A DNA stretch of 64,000 bases from contig NZ_JBFRFW010000005.1 in assembly GCF_052115025.1 (NCBI RefSeq), forward strand, positions 248,001-312,000. The letters run 5' to 3'. This document shows, in pieces, positions 17,553 to 25,812 of the stretch. The notes under the pieces were generated by a model. That model had not been told where the DNA came from, ran no database searches, and saw nothing but the letters and a program-made list of their open reading frames with translations. A program made the translations under genes and the position numbers. Source of the DNA: Bradyrhizobium_A sp052115025 (lineage in GTDB: Bacteria; Pseudomonadota; Alphaproteobacteria; Rhizobiales; Xanthobacteraceae). The first letter of the stretch is position 1. Each line of letters begins with the position of its first letter.

Positions 17553-18557
17553 ATGCAGATGGTTCCCGCAAGGCGCCTCCCGTCCGGCCCGGTCGCCCCG
17601 GCGCGTGCTCCGCGCCGGCGCCTGGCCGTGGGGATGGCCGCGCTGCTGGCGCTGTGCGGCGTGGCGGCCCTGGCCGGGGTCGCCCGTGCCGAAACCCCGG
17701 ACAAGAGCAGCCCGCCACCGCCGGCCGCGGTTCAGGCGCCGGCTGCTCCGGCACCAAGGCCCGCGGTCGCGGGACAGGGGGCCCAGGTCGCGCCACAGGC
17801 GGTTCCCAGCTTCTGGGACCCGCGCCGGCGGCCGGACCGGCCCGACCTCACCCGCCTGACGGTGATCAGGTTTCTGACCGAAACCGACTATCCGCCGTTC
17901 AATTTCACGGGGCCGGACGGCAACCCGGCCGGCTTCAATGTCGATCTCGCTCGCCTGATCTGCGAGGAGATCAAGGTCACCTGCACCATTCAGATGCGCC
18001 GCTTCGAGACGCTGGTCGATTCGCTGACCAGCAGCCGCGGCGATGCCGTCATCGCCTCGCTTGCCGCGACGCCGCAGCTCCGCGCCAAGGTCGACTTCAG
18101 CGACCCCTACTATCGTGCGCCCGCCCGTTTCGTGTCGCGGCGCGAGGCCGTGCTGGTGGAGATGCGGCCCGAATATCTCGAGGGCAAGAAGGTCGGCGCC
18201 GTCGCCGGGTCGGCGCACGAAGCCTTCCTGAAATCGCAGTTCACGGACGCGCAGATCATTGGCTATCCCAATGACGAAGCGCTGCGGCTGGCGCTGCGCA
18301 AGGGCGAGGTGGACCTGATTTTCGGCGACGCCATCTCGCTCGCGTTCTGGATCAACGGCACTGACTCCGCCGAGTGCTGCGGCTTCAGCGGCGGGCCGTT
18401 CGTCGAGAGCCGCTACTTCGGCGAGGGCATCGGCATCGCCGTGCGCAAGGGCAACGACGTGCTGCGCCAGGCCATCAATTGGGCCATGTTCCGGATCTGG
18501 GAAAAAGGCCGCTATACCGACCTGTGGCTGCGCTACTTCTCGGTCAGCCCGTTCTGA
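17553..18557 (+). CDS. Family-3 extracellular solute-binding protein (amino-acid type) without adjacent permease
   Basis: 334 aa from the ATG at 17553; a second ATG lies two codons later. The N-terminus has a long signal region ending near VARAE, then a Pro/Ala-rich linker of about 45 residues, then a PBPb fold. That fold is seen in FLTETDYPPFNFTGPDGNPA followed by GFNVDL, FETLVDSLTSSRGDAVIASL and GDAISLAFW. An Asp-type anchor for an amino-acid carboxylate/amine is plausible. The C-terminal FRIWEKGRYTDLWLRYF is family-typical. No transporter subunits are next to it, so it may serve a distant ABC permease or act as a sensor protein. Confidence 0.8.
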   Translation: MQMVPARRLPSGPVAPARAPRRRLAVGMAALLALCGVAALAGVARAETPDKSSPPPPAAVQAPAAPAPRPAVAGQGAQVAPQAVPSFWDPRRRPDRPDLTRLTVIRFLTETDYPPFNFTGPDGNPAGFNVDLARLICEEIKVTCTIQMRRFETLVDSLTSSRGDAVIASLAATPQLRAKVDFSDPYYRAPARFVSRREAVLVEMRPEYLEGKKVGAVAGSAHEAFLKSQFTDAQIIGYPNDEALRLALRKGEVDLIFGDAISLAFWINGTDSAECCGFSGGPFVESRYFGEGIGIAVRKGNDVLRQAINWAMFRIWEKGRYTDLWLRYFSVSPF

Positions 18558-18672
18558 ACCACCCCTATGCGGGAGCCCGCCTCCCGGAAGACGGTCCCGC
18601 AGCGGCTTCACGCCGCGCCTCTGGCCGGATATGACAGTTCCTTGCGCACCGGCGCGAACGAAAGAGGATGTA

Positions 18673-20310
18673 ATGTCGAACGAAATCCCCGGCACCGCGA
18701 GCGAGTTGCGGGCGCTGGCCGAACAGTCCAACGCATGGCCCTTCGAGCAGGCGAAGCTGATCGTCGCCCGCCTGAAGAAAAAGCCGAAGGACGAGGTGCT
18801 GTTCGAGACCGGCTACGGGCCGTCGGGGCTGCCGCACATCGGCACGTTCGGCGAGGTGGCGCGCACCAGCATGGTGCGCCATGCGTTCCGCGTGCTCACC
18901 GAAGACAAGATCAAGACGCGCCTGCTGGCGTTCTCCGACGACATGGACGGCCTGCGCAAGGTTCCCGACAACATCCCGAACAAGGATCTGCTCGTCCCGC
19001 ACCTCGGCAAGCCGCTGACCCGCGTGCCCGATCCGTTCGGCACCCATCCGAGCTTCGGCGAGCACAACAATGCGCGGCTGCGCGCCTTCCTCGATACGTT
19101 CGGTTTCGACTACGAGTTCGCGAGCTCGACGCAGTATTATACGTCGGGCCGGTTCGACGCGACGCTGCGCAAGGTGCTGGAGCGTTTCGACAAGGTGATG
19201 GCGATCATGCTGCCGTCGCTGCGCGAGGAGCGCGCGGCGAGCTACTCGCCGTTCCTGCCGATCTGCCCGCGCACCGGCGTGGTGCTGCAGGTGCCGATCG
19301 TGGCGCAGGACGTTTCGGCCGGCACCATCTCCTATGATGATCCCGAAACGAACGAGCGGGTGACGCTGCCGGTCACCGGCGGCCACTGCAAGCTGCAGTG
19401 GAAGCCGGACTGGGCGATGCGCTGGACCGCGCTCGGCGTCGACTATGAAATGGCCGGCAAGGACCTGATCGATTCCGTCAAGCTGTCCGGCAAGATCTGC
19501 AGCGCGCTCGACGGCACGCCGCCGGAAGGCTTCAACTATGAGCTGTTCCTCGACGACAAGGGGCAGAAGATCTCGAAGTCCAAGGGCAACGGCCTCACCA
19601 TCGAGGAGTGGCTGCGCTATGCCTCGCCGGAATCGCTGTCGCTGTTCATGTACCGCGAGCCCAAGGCGGCGAAGCGGCTGTACTTCGACGTCATCCCGCG
19701 CAATGTCGACGACTACCAGCAGTTCCTCGATGGCTATGGCCGACAGGACGGCAAGCAGCGCCTCGCCAATCCGGTGTGGCACATCCATGGCGGCAATCCG
19801 CCGCCGGCGGACATGCCCGTCACCTTCCAGTTGCTGCTGACGCTGGTGTCGTCGTCGAATGCGGAGAACGCCGAGACGCTGTGGGGCTTCATCGGCCGCT
19901 ACCGGCCGGGCGTGACGCCGCAGACCCATCCCAGGCTCGATGCCCTCGTCGGCTACGCCATCAACTACTACCGCGACTTCGTCGCGCCGACGAAGCAGTT
20001 CCGCGAACCGACGGCGGAAGAGCGCGTCGCACTCAGTGACCTGCGTGATGCGCTGTCGCAGCTTGCGGTCGATGCGCCGGCCGAGGACATCCAGAACGTG
20101 GTCTACGAGATCGGCCGCCGCGATCCGTTCCTCGATCACGCCAAGAAGGGCAAGGACGGCCGGCCCGGCGTGTCGCTCGACTGGTTCAACATGCTCTACC
20201 AGGTGCTGCTCGGCCAGGAAAAAGGCCCGCGCTTCGGCTCCTTCGTCGCGGTCTATGGCCTCAGCAATGCGGTGGCGATGATCGACGGCGCGCTGGCGCG
20301 TTCCGCCTGA
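18673..20310 (+). CDS. lysK: Class I lysyl-tRNA synthetase
   Basis: 545 aa from the ATG at 18673 behind AGAGGA. It has the class I catalytic signatures GLPHIGT (HIGH-like, residues 53-58) and KISKSKG (KMSKS-like, about 299). The C-terminal part matches the alpha-helix cage anticodon domain seen in archaeal-type LysRS. It charges tRNA-Lys with lysine. Most bacteria use an unrelated class II enzyme; the class I form is usual in alphaproteobacteria, spirochaetes and archaea. A convergent glycosyltransferase lies downstream and a 9-bp perfect hairpin follows the stop. Confidence 0.95.
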   Translation: MSNEIPGTASELRALAEQSNAWPFEQAKLIVARLKKKPKDEVLFETGYGPSGLPHIGTFGEVARTSMVRHAFRVLTEDKIKTRLLAFSDDMDGLRKVPDNIPNKDLLVPHLGKPLTRVPDPFGTHPSFGEHNNARLRAFLDTFGFDYEFASSTQYYTSGRFDATLRKVLERFDKVMAIMLPSLREERAASYSPFLPICPRTGVVLQVPIVAQDVSAGTISYDDPETNERVTLPVTGGHCKLQWKPDWAMRWTALGVDYEMAGKDLIDSVKLSGKICSALDGTPPEGFNYELFLDDKGQKISKSKGNGLTIEEWLRYASPESLSLFMYREPKAAKRLYFDVIPRNVDDYQQFLDGYGRQDGKQRLANPVWHIHGGNPPPADMPVTFQLLLTLVSSSNAENAETLWGFIGRYRPGVTPQTHPRLDALVGYAINYYRDFVAPTKQFREPTAEERVALSDLRDALSQLAVDAPAEDIQNVVYEIGRRDPFLDHAKKGKDGRPGVSLDWFNMLYQVLLGQEKGPRFGSFVAVYGLSNAVAMIDGALARSA

Positions 20311-20328
20311 CAGCGGTGGCGCACCGTG

Positions 20329-20351
20329 GGCCGGCGACCATATCGCCGGCC
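20329..20351 (+). terminator. Hairpin downstream of lysK
   Basis: GGCCGGCGA (20329-20337), loop CCATA, then the exact complement (20343-20351), 18 nt after the lysK stop. No U-tract follows, so termination strength is uncertain. Confidence 0.45.
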
Positions 20352-20381
20352 GCTTGCGGAGAGTGTTTTCGAGCGAAGCAT

Positions 20382-20404
20382 GCCCCCGGACTTGATCCGG
20401 GGGC
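20382..20404. repeat. REP-like palindrome
   Basis: GCCCCCGGA, loop CTTGA, TCCGGGGGC forms a perfect 9-bp hairpin in the gap between the convergent lysK and glycosyltransferase genes. This motif type recurs in related alphaproteobacterial genomes (from general knowledge). Only one copy is seen here. Confidence 0.5.
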
Positions 20405-20484
20405 GGGCATCGGTTCGGCTGAAGAAAATGCGTCAACGCACAGAATGAGAGCGCGTTCGCGATTCCACCAAAGGCGAAGGCTCT

Positions 20485-22401
20485 CTAGAGGCGAAGTGTT
20501 CTCCTCACCATGTCCTTGGCGCGCCGTCGCAACCCCCAGCCTAGCTTGCGGCGGCCGACGAAGGCGTAGAAGCGGTAGAGCCGCATCCGGGCCGCGGTCT
20601 TGAGGCCGGCGAACGGATCGACCTTCGGGGGATGGGCCATCACGATCCGCCGAGGCGTTGCCATGGTTCTGAAGGGCGCGTTTCCGAGCGCGTCCTGTGC
20701 ATCTGGCGAAGCTGAGTTCCACGGCGGGGCCAGGCGGCGCAGCGTTCCTTTCATCATGTCACTGGCACGCTGCCGCAATCCCCATCCCAGTTTCAGGCGG
20801 CCGACGAAGGCGTAGAAGCGGTAGAGCCGCATCCGGGCCGCGGTCTTGAGGCCGGCGAATGGATCGGCCTTCGGGGGATCGGCCACCACGACGCGCGGAG
20901 CCACCGCCACCGACGTGAATTGTTCGTTGTGGGGTACGTCGTGCGCCGCCGGTGCGGCTGTCTCGGCCTGCGCCGTGGCGAAGCGGCGCAACGTGTATTT
21001 CAGCCGGGCGGCAAGGACGCGCAACCGCGACAGGTGCCACGGCCGCCAGCCGGCATCGAGGGCCGGCAGCAGGCGCAGGTCGACGAACCAGTACCGGCCG
21101 GCGAGATAGGCGCAGACGAAACAGCCCGCGAATGCCCGCCAAGCGCTTCGCGGCAGCCAGTAGCCGGCGCCGGCCTTGGCGGCGCGTGAGCGATACAGCG
21201 CATCGAGCGCGTCCACGGTTCTGCGGAGGGTGAATTTCTCCAGCATCAGTTGCCGGCCATTGCCGCCGAGCTGACGCGCGGTGTCGCGGTCGCGCAGCAG
21301 TGTGACGATGCCGCGCGCGAGGTCCGCCGGGTCACTCGGCGTGACCAGGACGCCGGTGCGTCCGTCGATCACGCTGTCGACCAGCCCGCCGCAGCGTGTC
21401 GCGACCATCGGGCATTCCATCAGCAGTCCCTCGATGGTGCCGCCGAGGTTTTCGCTAACCGACGCTTGCACGGCGACGTCGAGGCCCTTGAGGACGGCCG
21501 GAATGTCGGTCCGGAAGCCGGTGAACTTGATGCTGTTGCCAAGGCCGAGGCTTGCGACCAGCGCTTCCATCTTGGCGAGATAGGCGCGGCCGCCCTCTTC
21601 CCAGCCGGAGCCGATGAGCAGCAGTTTGGCGTTCGGATGCTGCGCGAGGATCGCTGGCATGGCCTGGATCAGCTCTGCCTGGCTTTTGATCGATCGTCCC
21701 TGCGCCACCGGTGGCGTCCACCGGTTCACGCCGAGCTCGGGATAGAAATACGCCACCATCCCGATCAGCGGCGTGTCGGCCGGCCAGCCATAGTCGCCGC
21801 GCAGGTCGGCGGCGACGTGGCCGGCGGGGTCGAACTTGCTGTCGTCGGGGCCATAGTAGATGACGTGCAGTCGTCGATCGGCGACGCCCATCGAGCGATA
21901 CAGCGTGCGGCTGAACTCGCAGGATGGAATGAGCGCCGTTTCCATCCACTGGGTCGAGCCGTCGATCCAGCGCGGCGTATAGGCCTCGAGGTGGAACGGG
22001 CCGGCGATCATGGCCAGCCGTACGGGGACGTCGGCAAGCCAGGCGGCGAGCCGCCCGATCACCATCGAGTGAAACAGGTGCGTCTGCACGACGTCGAAGC
22101 GCTCGCGCCGCAAGATGCGGGCGAGCGCCCAGATCTTTTTTGGCAGCGCCAACAGGTCCGCGGAGTTCAGGAATTCGAAATCGCTGTCGAGCACGCGGAT
22201 TCCCGCCGCCTCGAAGCGATCGACGAGCTTGCCTTTGCGCCCGTTGAGAATGACCGTGACGTCATGGCCGAAGCGGTCACGCAGGTCGCGCAGCTGCTCG
22301 AACACCCACACCGCGCCTTCGGTGGTCGCCACGATGTGGCAGACGCGAAGAGCTCCCGGCGCGTCGGTTGCTCCAGCTCGATCGTGCAACGGCGTCGTCA
22401 T
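20485..22401 (-). CDS. GT4-like glycosyltransferase with tandem-duplicated C-terminal module
   Basis: 638 aa. The N-terminal 400 residues form a GT-B glycosyltransferase: the donor side contains LLLIGSGWEEGGRAYLAKME and the ASVSENLGGTIEGLLMECPM region with the acidic pair typical of GT4 enzymes. From about residue 430 there is a hydrophobic patch. Then come two copies of a 56-residue basic module (501-556 and 583-638) sharing DPFAGLKTAARMRLYRFYAF and KLGWGLR. The modules look like amphipathic, Arg-rich helices that could bind membrane or lipid carrier. It probably acts in surface polysaccharide or glycolipid synthesis together with the divergent sugar-modifying genes, but acceptor and donor are unknown. 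Confidence 0.8.
   Translation of the reverse strand: MTTPLHDRAGATDAPGALRVCHIVATTEGAVWVFEQLRDLRDRFGHDVTVILNGRKGKLVDRFEAAGIRVLDSDFEFLNSADLLALPKKIWALARILRRERFDVVQTHLFHSMVIGRLAAWLADVPVRLAMIAGPFHLEAYTPRWIDGSTQWMETALIPSCEFSRTLYRSMGVADRRLHVIYYGPDDSKFDPAGHVAADLRGDYGWPADTPLIGMVAYFYPELGVNRWTPPVAQGRSIKSQAELIQAMPAILAQHPNAKLLLIGSGWEEGGRAYLAKMEALVASLGLGNSIKFTGFRTDIPAVLKGLDVAVQASVSENLGGTIEGLLMECPMVATRCGGLVDSVIDGRTGVLVTPSDPADLARGIVTLLRDRDTARQLGGNGRQLMLEKFTLRRTVDALDALYRSRAAKAGAGYWLPRSAWRAFAGCFVCAYLAGRYWFVDLRLLPALDAGWRPWHLSRLRVLAARLKYTLRRFATAQAETAAPAAHDVPHNEQFTSVAVAPRVVVADPPKADPFAGLKTAARMRLYRFYAFVGRLKLGWGLRQRASDMMKGTLRRLAPPWNSASPDAQDALGNAPFRTMATPRRIVMAHPPKVDPFAGLKTAARMRLYRFYAFVGRRKLGWGLRRRAKDMVRRTLRL
20488..20901 (-). 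repeat. Intragenic tandem duplication of a 56-codon module
   Basis: Units 20488-20655 and 20734-20901 lie 246 nt apart. They are identical over tens of bases in their core (for example from 20551 and from 20797) and differ at scattered sites. The near identity at DNA level points to a recent duplication or ongoing gene conversion. Confidence 0.9.
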
Positions 22402-22622
22402 CGCGGCTTCGTGGCCAAAAGTTCAAACAGTGGAGAGCCCTCTGATCAACAAGCCCGCGAGGTCCGCGCCGATCGACAGATCGTGCGCTCTATCGTTTGC
22501 TGCATTGAACGCGCAAAGATATTCACTTGCAATCAACATTGCGAGCCCCTTAAGCTTCTGACGAATTTATCATCAAGGCCGCTGGCCGCGACATATTTGT
22601 GCGACGCGGCATCGAGGGCGTG

Positions 22623-23237
22623 TTGAAAATTGCAATCATTGGTGCCGGTGGGCACGGCAAGGTCGTTGCCGACGCGGTCAGGGCAGACGGCAAGCATGAG
22701 CTGGTCGGGTTTTTCGACGATGATGGCCAACTCATCGGCCGCAACGTCGCCGGCGCGCAAGTTCTCGATCGCATCGCTGCATGGCGCTCCTATCCCGTCG
22801 ACGGCCTGATCCTCGCCATCGGAAACAACCGGATCCGACAAGACGTGATGCTCCGTCTCGTCGCGGAGAATGCGCGACTGGCCTCCGTCATCCACCCCAG
22901 CGCGATCGTGAGTGGTGCCGTTGTCGAGAACGGCACGGTCTTGATGGCAGGGGTCGTCGTGAATATTGAAGCCAACATTGGCAAAAATGTCATTCTCAAT
23001 ACAGGAGCAATTGTCGAGCATGACTGCGTCGTCGGTGCGCATGTCCACATTGCGCCCGGCAGTTGTCTCGCTGGCGGCGTCACGATCGGTGAAGGGGCTT
23101 TCATCGGCATGGGCAGTCGGATCCTGCCCGAGGTGCACGTTGGCGCCTGGTCCATCGTCGGCGCGGGGGCCGTTGTCGTGCGTGACGTGCCGGACGGCGC
23201 CACGGTCGTCGGAATTCCGGCACGGAGGCTGCGATGA
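22623..23237 (+). CDS. PglD/NeuD-like sugar O- or N-acyltransferase
   Basis: 204 aa if translation starts at the TTG at 22623, giving M-K-I-A-I-I-G-A-G-G-H-G-K-V, the usual family N-terminus. GAGGG lies about 6 nt upstream. GTG codons at 22599 and 22620 are alternatives. The N-terminal Rossmann-like domain reads IAIIGAGGHGKVVADAV. From about residue 85 there is a left-handed beta-helix of hexapeptide repeats (NIEANIGKNVILNTGAIVEH, then DCVVGAHVHIAPG) ending in VVGIPARRLR. His in VEHDCVVG is the likely catalytic base. It acetylates an amino or hydroxy sugar nucleotide. It overlaps the next gene by 4 nt. Confidence 0.85.
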   Translation: MKIAIIGAGGHGKVVADAVRADGKHELVGFFDDDGQLIGRNVAGAQVLDRIAAWRSYPVDGLILAIGNNRIRQDVMLRLVAENARLASVIHPSAIVSGAVVENGTVLMAGVVVNIEANIGKNVILNTGAIVEHDCVVGAHVHIAPGSCLAGGVTIGEGAFIGMGSRILPEVHVGAWSIVGAGAVVVRDVPDGATVVGIPARRLR

Positions 23238-24385
23238 GCCGCGACGTGCAGGACGCACTGCAGATGTCCGCCCCGGACATCAGCGATGACGACATTGCCG
23301 TCGTGGTCGACGTGCTGCGCAGCGGACGATTGAGCATCGGCCCTTATGTCGAGCGGTTCGAGAGCATGGTCGCGCGCTATGTCGGGGCTCGCCATGGTAT
23401 TGCGGTTGCCAACGGCACCGCGGGCCTGCACCTGTGCATGCGGCTCGCCAACATCGAGCCCGACAGCGAGGTCATCACCTCGCCCTTTAGTTTCGTGGCG
23501 TCGTCAAACTGCATCATCTATGAGCGTGGCCGCCCGGTCTTCGTCGATATCGACGAGGAAACGCTCAACATCGATCCACGCCAGGTGGAGGCGGCCATCA
23601 GCCCGCGGACCCGGGCGCTGCTTCCCGTTCATGTCTTTGGCCGGTCGGCCGCGATGGGGCCGCTGGCGGAGGTCGCGGCCAGGCATGCCCTGACGGTCGT
23701 CGAGGACGCCTGCGAGGCTCTTGGCGCCGAGTACAGGGGGCGCAGGGTCGGTGCGCTGGGGCGTGCCGGCGTATTTGCGTTCTACCCCAATAAGCAGATC
23801 ACCACCGGGGAAGGCGCCGTGATCGTCACCGACGATCCGGAATGGGCACGGCTGCTGCGCAGCATGCGCAACCATGGTCGTGGCGAAATGGGAGGCTGGC
23901 TCAGCCACGATCGGCTCGGTTTCAACTACCGCCTGGACGAGATGAGCGCCGCGCTCGGTGTTTCGCAGATGTCCCGTGTCGAGACGCTGCTCGGCCTGCG
24001 CGACGCTGTTGCGGCGCGCTACCATGACGGCTTGGGGCGGGCCCGCGGGGTGAGGACACTTGCCCCCGGCGGCGACACCACCCGGATGAGCTGGTTCGTA
24101 TATGTGGTGCGTCTCGATGAAGATCTGCCGCGCGATGAGATCGCCGAGCATCTCGCCGCGATCGGCATCCCGACGCGTAACTACTTTCCCCCGATTCACC
24201 TGCAGCCGTTCTATCGCCAGCAGTATGGCGGCCGGCCCGGGCAATTTCCGGTGACAGAACGGGTCTCGGCGACGACCCTGGCGCTGCCGTTCCATGCCCG
24301 TCTCGTTGAGCAGGACATCGCGCGCGTATGCGCCGGGCTGTCGGCGGCGATCGATGCCGCCGTGCGCAGGCGGTCCGGCATTTGA
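23234..24385 (+). CDS. DegT/DnrJ/EryC1/StrS family PLP-dependent sugar aminotransferase
   Basis: 383 aa. The PLP-binding lysine is Lys187 in FYPNKQITTGEG. VVEDACEALGAEYRGRRVG carries the cofactor-binding Asp, and NGTAGLHLCMRL and GFNYRLDEMSAALG are family landmarks. It transfers an amino group to a keto-sugar nucleotide in the cytoplasm. It is translationally coupled to the acyltransferase (ATGA overlap), the same combination as PglE-PglD in bacillosamine-type pathways, where the aminotransferase product is then acetylated. The dehydratase that would make the keto sugar is not in the window. Confidence 0.9.
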   Translation: MSRDVQDALQMSAPDISDDDIAVVVDVLRSGRLSIGPYVERFESMVARYVGARHGIAVANGTAGLHLCMRLANIEPDSEVITSPFSFVASSNCIIYERGRPVFVDIDEETLNIDPRQVEAAISPRTRALLPVHVFGRSAAMGPLAEVAARHALTVVEDACEALGAEYRGRRVGALGRAGVFAFYPNKQITTGEGAVIVTDDPEWARLLRSMRNHGRGEMGGWLSHDRLGFNYRLDEMSAALGVSQMSRVETLLGLRDAVAARYHDGLGRARGVRTLAPGGDTTRMSWFVYVVRLDEDLPRDEIAEHLAAIGIPTRNYFPPIHLQPFYRQQYGGRPGQFPVTERVSATTLALPFHARLVEQDIARVCAGLSAAIDAAVRRRSGI

Positions 24386-24457
24386 GCGCGCGACGGCGCC
24401 TCGCTTGTTCGGAAAGGGGCGATGCAAGACATCGTGCGTCGCGGCGGTCCAGCCAGC

Positions 24458-25087
24458 CTACTGCCGCACCCAGACGATCCGCGCGATCCACGCGAGGTCG
24501 CCCGCGGCGAGGCTCAGCTCGTGCGGATGGGCGCCGAGTGACTTGAACTCAATGTTTCGTGCGGAGCGGCGGTGCAGTTCGTGGATCGCAAGGCGGCCAT
24601 CGGCGGTGTTCACCACGACGCGGTCGCCGGGCCGAATCGGAGCGTCCGGCGCCACCACAACGACGTCGCCGTCGCGATAGGTGGGGCTTAGCGCATCGCC
24701 AGAAATTTCCAGCGCGAAAAGGTGCGGGTCGATCGCGCCCGATGGCAGGGGCAGTCTGCCCCAGCCATCGCCGGCGGGATGGCCGTTGCCGTCGAAGTGG
24801 CCGGCCGCGGTGGCCCTGGCGAGGCTGATCAGCGGAATGGCCGGTGTGTCGGGTTCGGTCGCGTCCATCAACCGTACGAAGGTGTCGAGGCCGGTGTCGG
24901 TGGCGCCCAGCGCCTTGGCGAGCGATTCGGTGGACGGCCAGCGGGCGCGGCCGTCGCCGGTCACCCGCTTGGACTTGTTGAAGGTGGTGGGGTCGAGGCC
25001 GGCGCGCCGGGCAAGTCCCGACGGCGACATGCCGGCGCGCGTCGCCAGCCGGTCAATGGCGGTCCAGATCTGCTCATGCGTCAGCAT
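24458..25087 (-). CDS. HTH regulator with inactive S24 (LexA/CI-like) peptidase domain
   Basis: 209 aa. Residues about 5-60 form a Cro/CI-type helix-turn-helix (SPSGLARRAGLDPTTFNKSK). Residues about 115-205 are an S24 fold. The block that reads GDSM in UmuD is GDAL here, so the nucleophile Ser is Ala132. The block that reads TVKRL in LexA is AIHEL, so the catalytic Lys is His169. Both residues needed for self-cleavage are missing while the fold motifs PTYRDGD and RPGDRVVV remain. It should therefore bind DNA as a stable repressor or sense a ligand rather than cleave itself after DNA damage. A palindrome upstream may be its operator. Confidence 0.8.
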   Translation of the reverse strand: MLTHEQIWTAIDRLATRAGMSPSGLARRAGLDPTTFNKSKRVTGDGRARWPSTESLAKALGATDTGLDTFVRLMDATEPDTPAIPLISLARATAAGHFDGNGHPAGDGWGRLPLPSGAIDPHLFALEISGDALSPTYRDGDVVVVAPDAPIRPGDRVVVNTADGRLAIHELHRRSARNIEFKSLGAHPHELSLAAGDLAWIARIVWVRQ

Positions 25088-25467
25088 GGCGGCTCAGGGG
25101 TTGCGGCCCGGTCCGCTAGGGGCGGGCCTGAACGCGCAGCGACCGGGTGCGGCCGATTCTCGAGGCAGGCCACTGCGACCTTTGAAAGGTCGTCTCAACC
25201 GGACCACGCAAGCAAATGACAACAGCGCTCAGCTTCGAAGCCGCTGAAAAAGACGCGGCCGGCGTTCGCAAAGGACGAACGTCCCAGTGTGCCCGTTCGC
25301 AAGCCCGGGACATCACTGCTAGGAATGATTACCTCCAACGGTGACCGCGCGCAATGTCGCAAGGCCTCTTGCCCGCCGCCCCTGAACGTGCACAGTGCCG
25401 TCGCTACTTCGTGTCGCGATCTTCAAAATCCTGAATCAGCTCGACAATTTGCAAGAAAACGGAACGC
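25088..25467. other. 380-nt divergent intergenic region with two palindromes
   Basis: No gene is seen. Besides the 17-nt palindrome at 25176-25192, a 12-nt palindrome GGACGAACGTCC lies at 25273-25284 inside two direct copies of GTTCGCAA. This is the only stretch that can hold promoters for the S24-like regulator and the DUF952-pyrD pair. Confidence 0.5.
25176..25192. promoter_or_regulatory. Candidate operator: perfect 17-nt palindrome upstream of the S24-like repressor
   Basis: CGACCTTTGAAAGGTCG has 8-bp arms around a central G and lies 89 nt upstream of the repressor start codon. Autoregulation by the helix-turn-helix protein is a guess from position and symmetry. Confidence 0.4.
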
Positions 25468-25812
25468 GTGCCGACGATCTATAAAATTTGCTCCGCCTCC
25501 GCCTGGCGCGAAGCCGAGCGTCGCGGGGCCTATACGGGAAGCGCTGACGACCTGCGCGACGGCTTCATCCATTTTTCGACCGCCGCCCAGGTGGCGGAGA
25601 CCGCGCGCAAGCATTTCTTCGGCCAGACCGGCCTGTTCCTGATCGCCATCGACGCCGAGGCGCTGGGTGAGGCGCTGCGCTGGGAACCGTCCCGCGGTGG
25701 CGCCTTGTTCCCTCATCTCTATGGCGAGCTGGATCTCGGGGCGGTGACGGCTGTGCACGACCTGCGCGCCCGCTCCGACGGCGGCCATGATGTGCCGGAG
25801 CTCGCGTCGTGA
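25468..25812 (+). CDS. DUF952 family protein
   Basis: 114 aa from a GTG at 25468. The sequence IYKICSASAWREAE, DGFIHFSTAAQVAETARKHF and GALFPHLYGELDL matches the DUF952 family, small cytoplasmic proteins sometimes related to the NAD-using ADP-ribosyltransferase/glutathione-transferase-like fold; no firm function is known. It overlaps pyrD by 4 nt (GTGA), so the two are translationally coupled. This pairing is common in related bacteria. Confidence 0.8.
   Translation: MPTIYKICSASAWREAERRGAYTGSADDLRDGFIHFSTAAQVAETARKHFFGQTGLFLIAIDAEALGEALRWEPSRGGALFPHLYGELDLGAVTAVHDLRARSDGGHDVPELAS

Noticed and set aside
20382..20404. A CRISPR-like or mobile element near the lysK hairpins
   Set aside because: Only single palindromes are present, with no regular spacing and no cas genes or transposase.
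18565..20436. A 623-codon minus-strand frame opposite lysK
   Set aside because: Arg/His-rich shadow without family features; lysK has HIGH and KMSKS motifs.
24458..25087. LexA (SOS repressor) as the identity of the S24 gene
   Set aside because: The catalytic Ser and Lys are missing and the helix-turn-helix region is of Cro/CI rather than LexA type.
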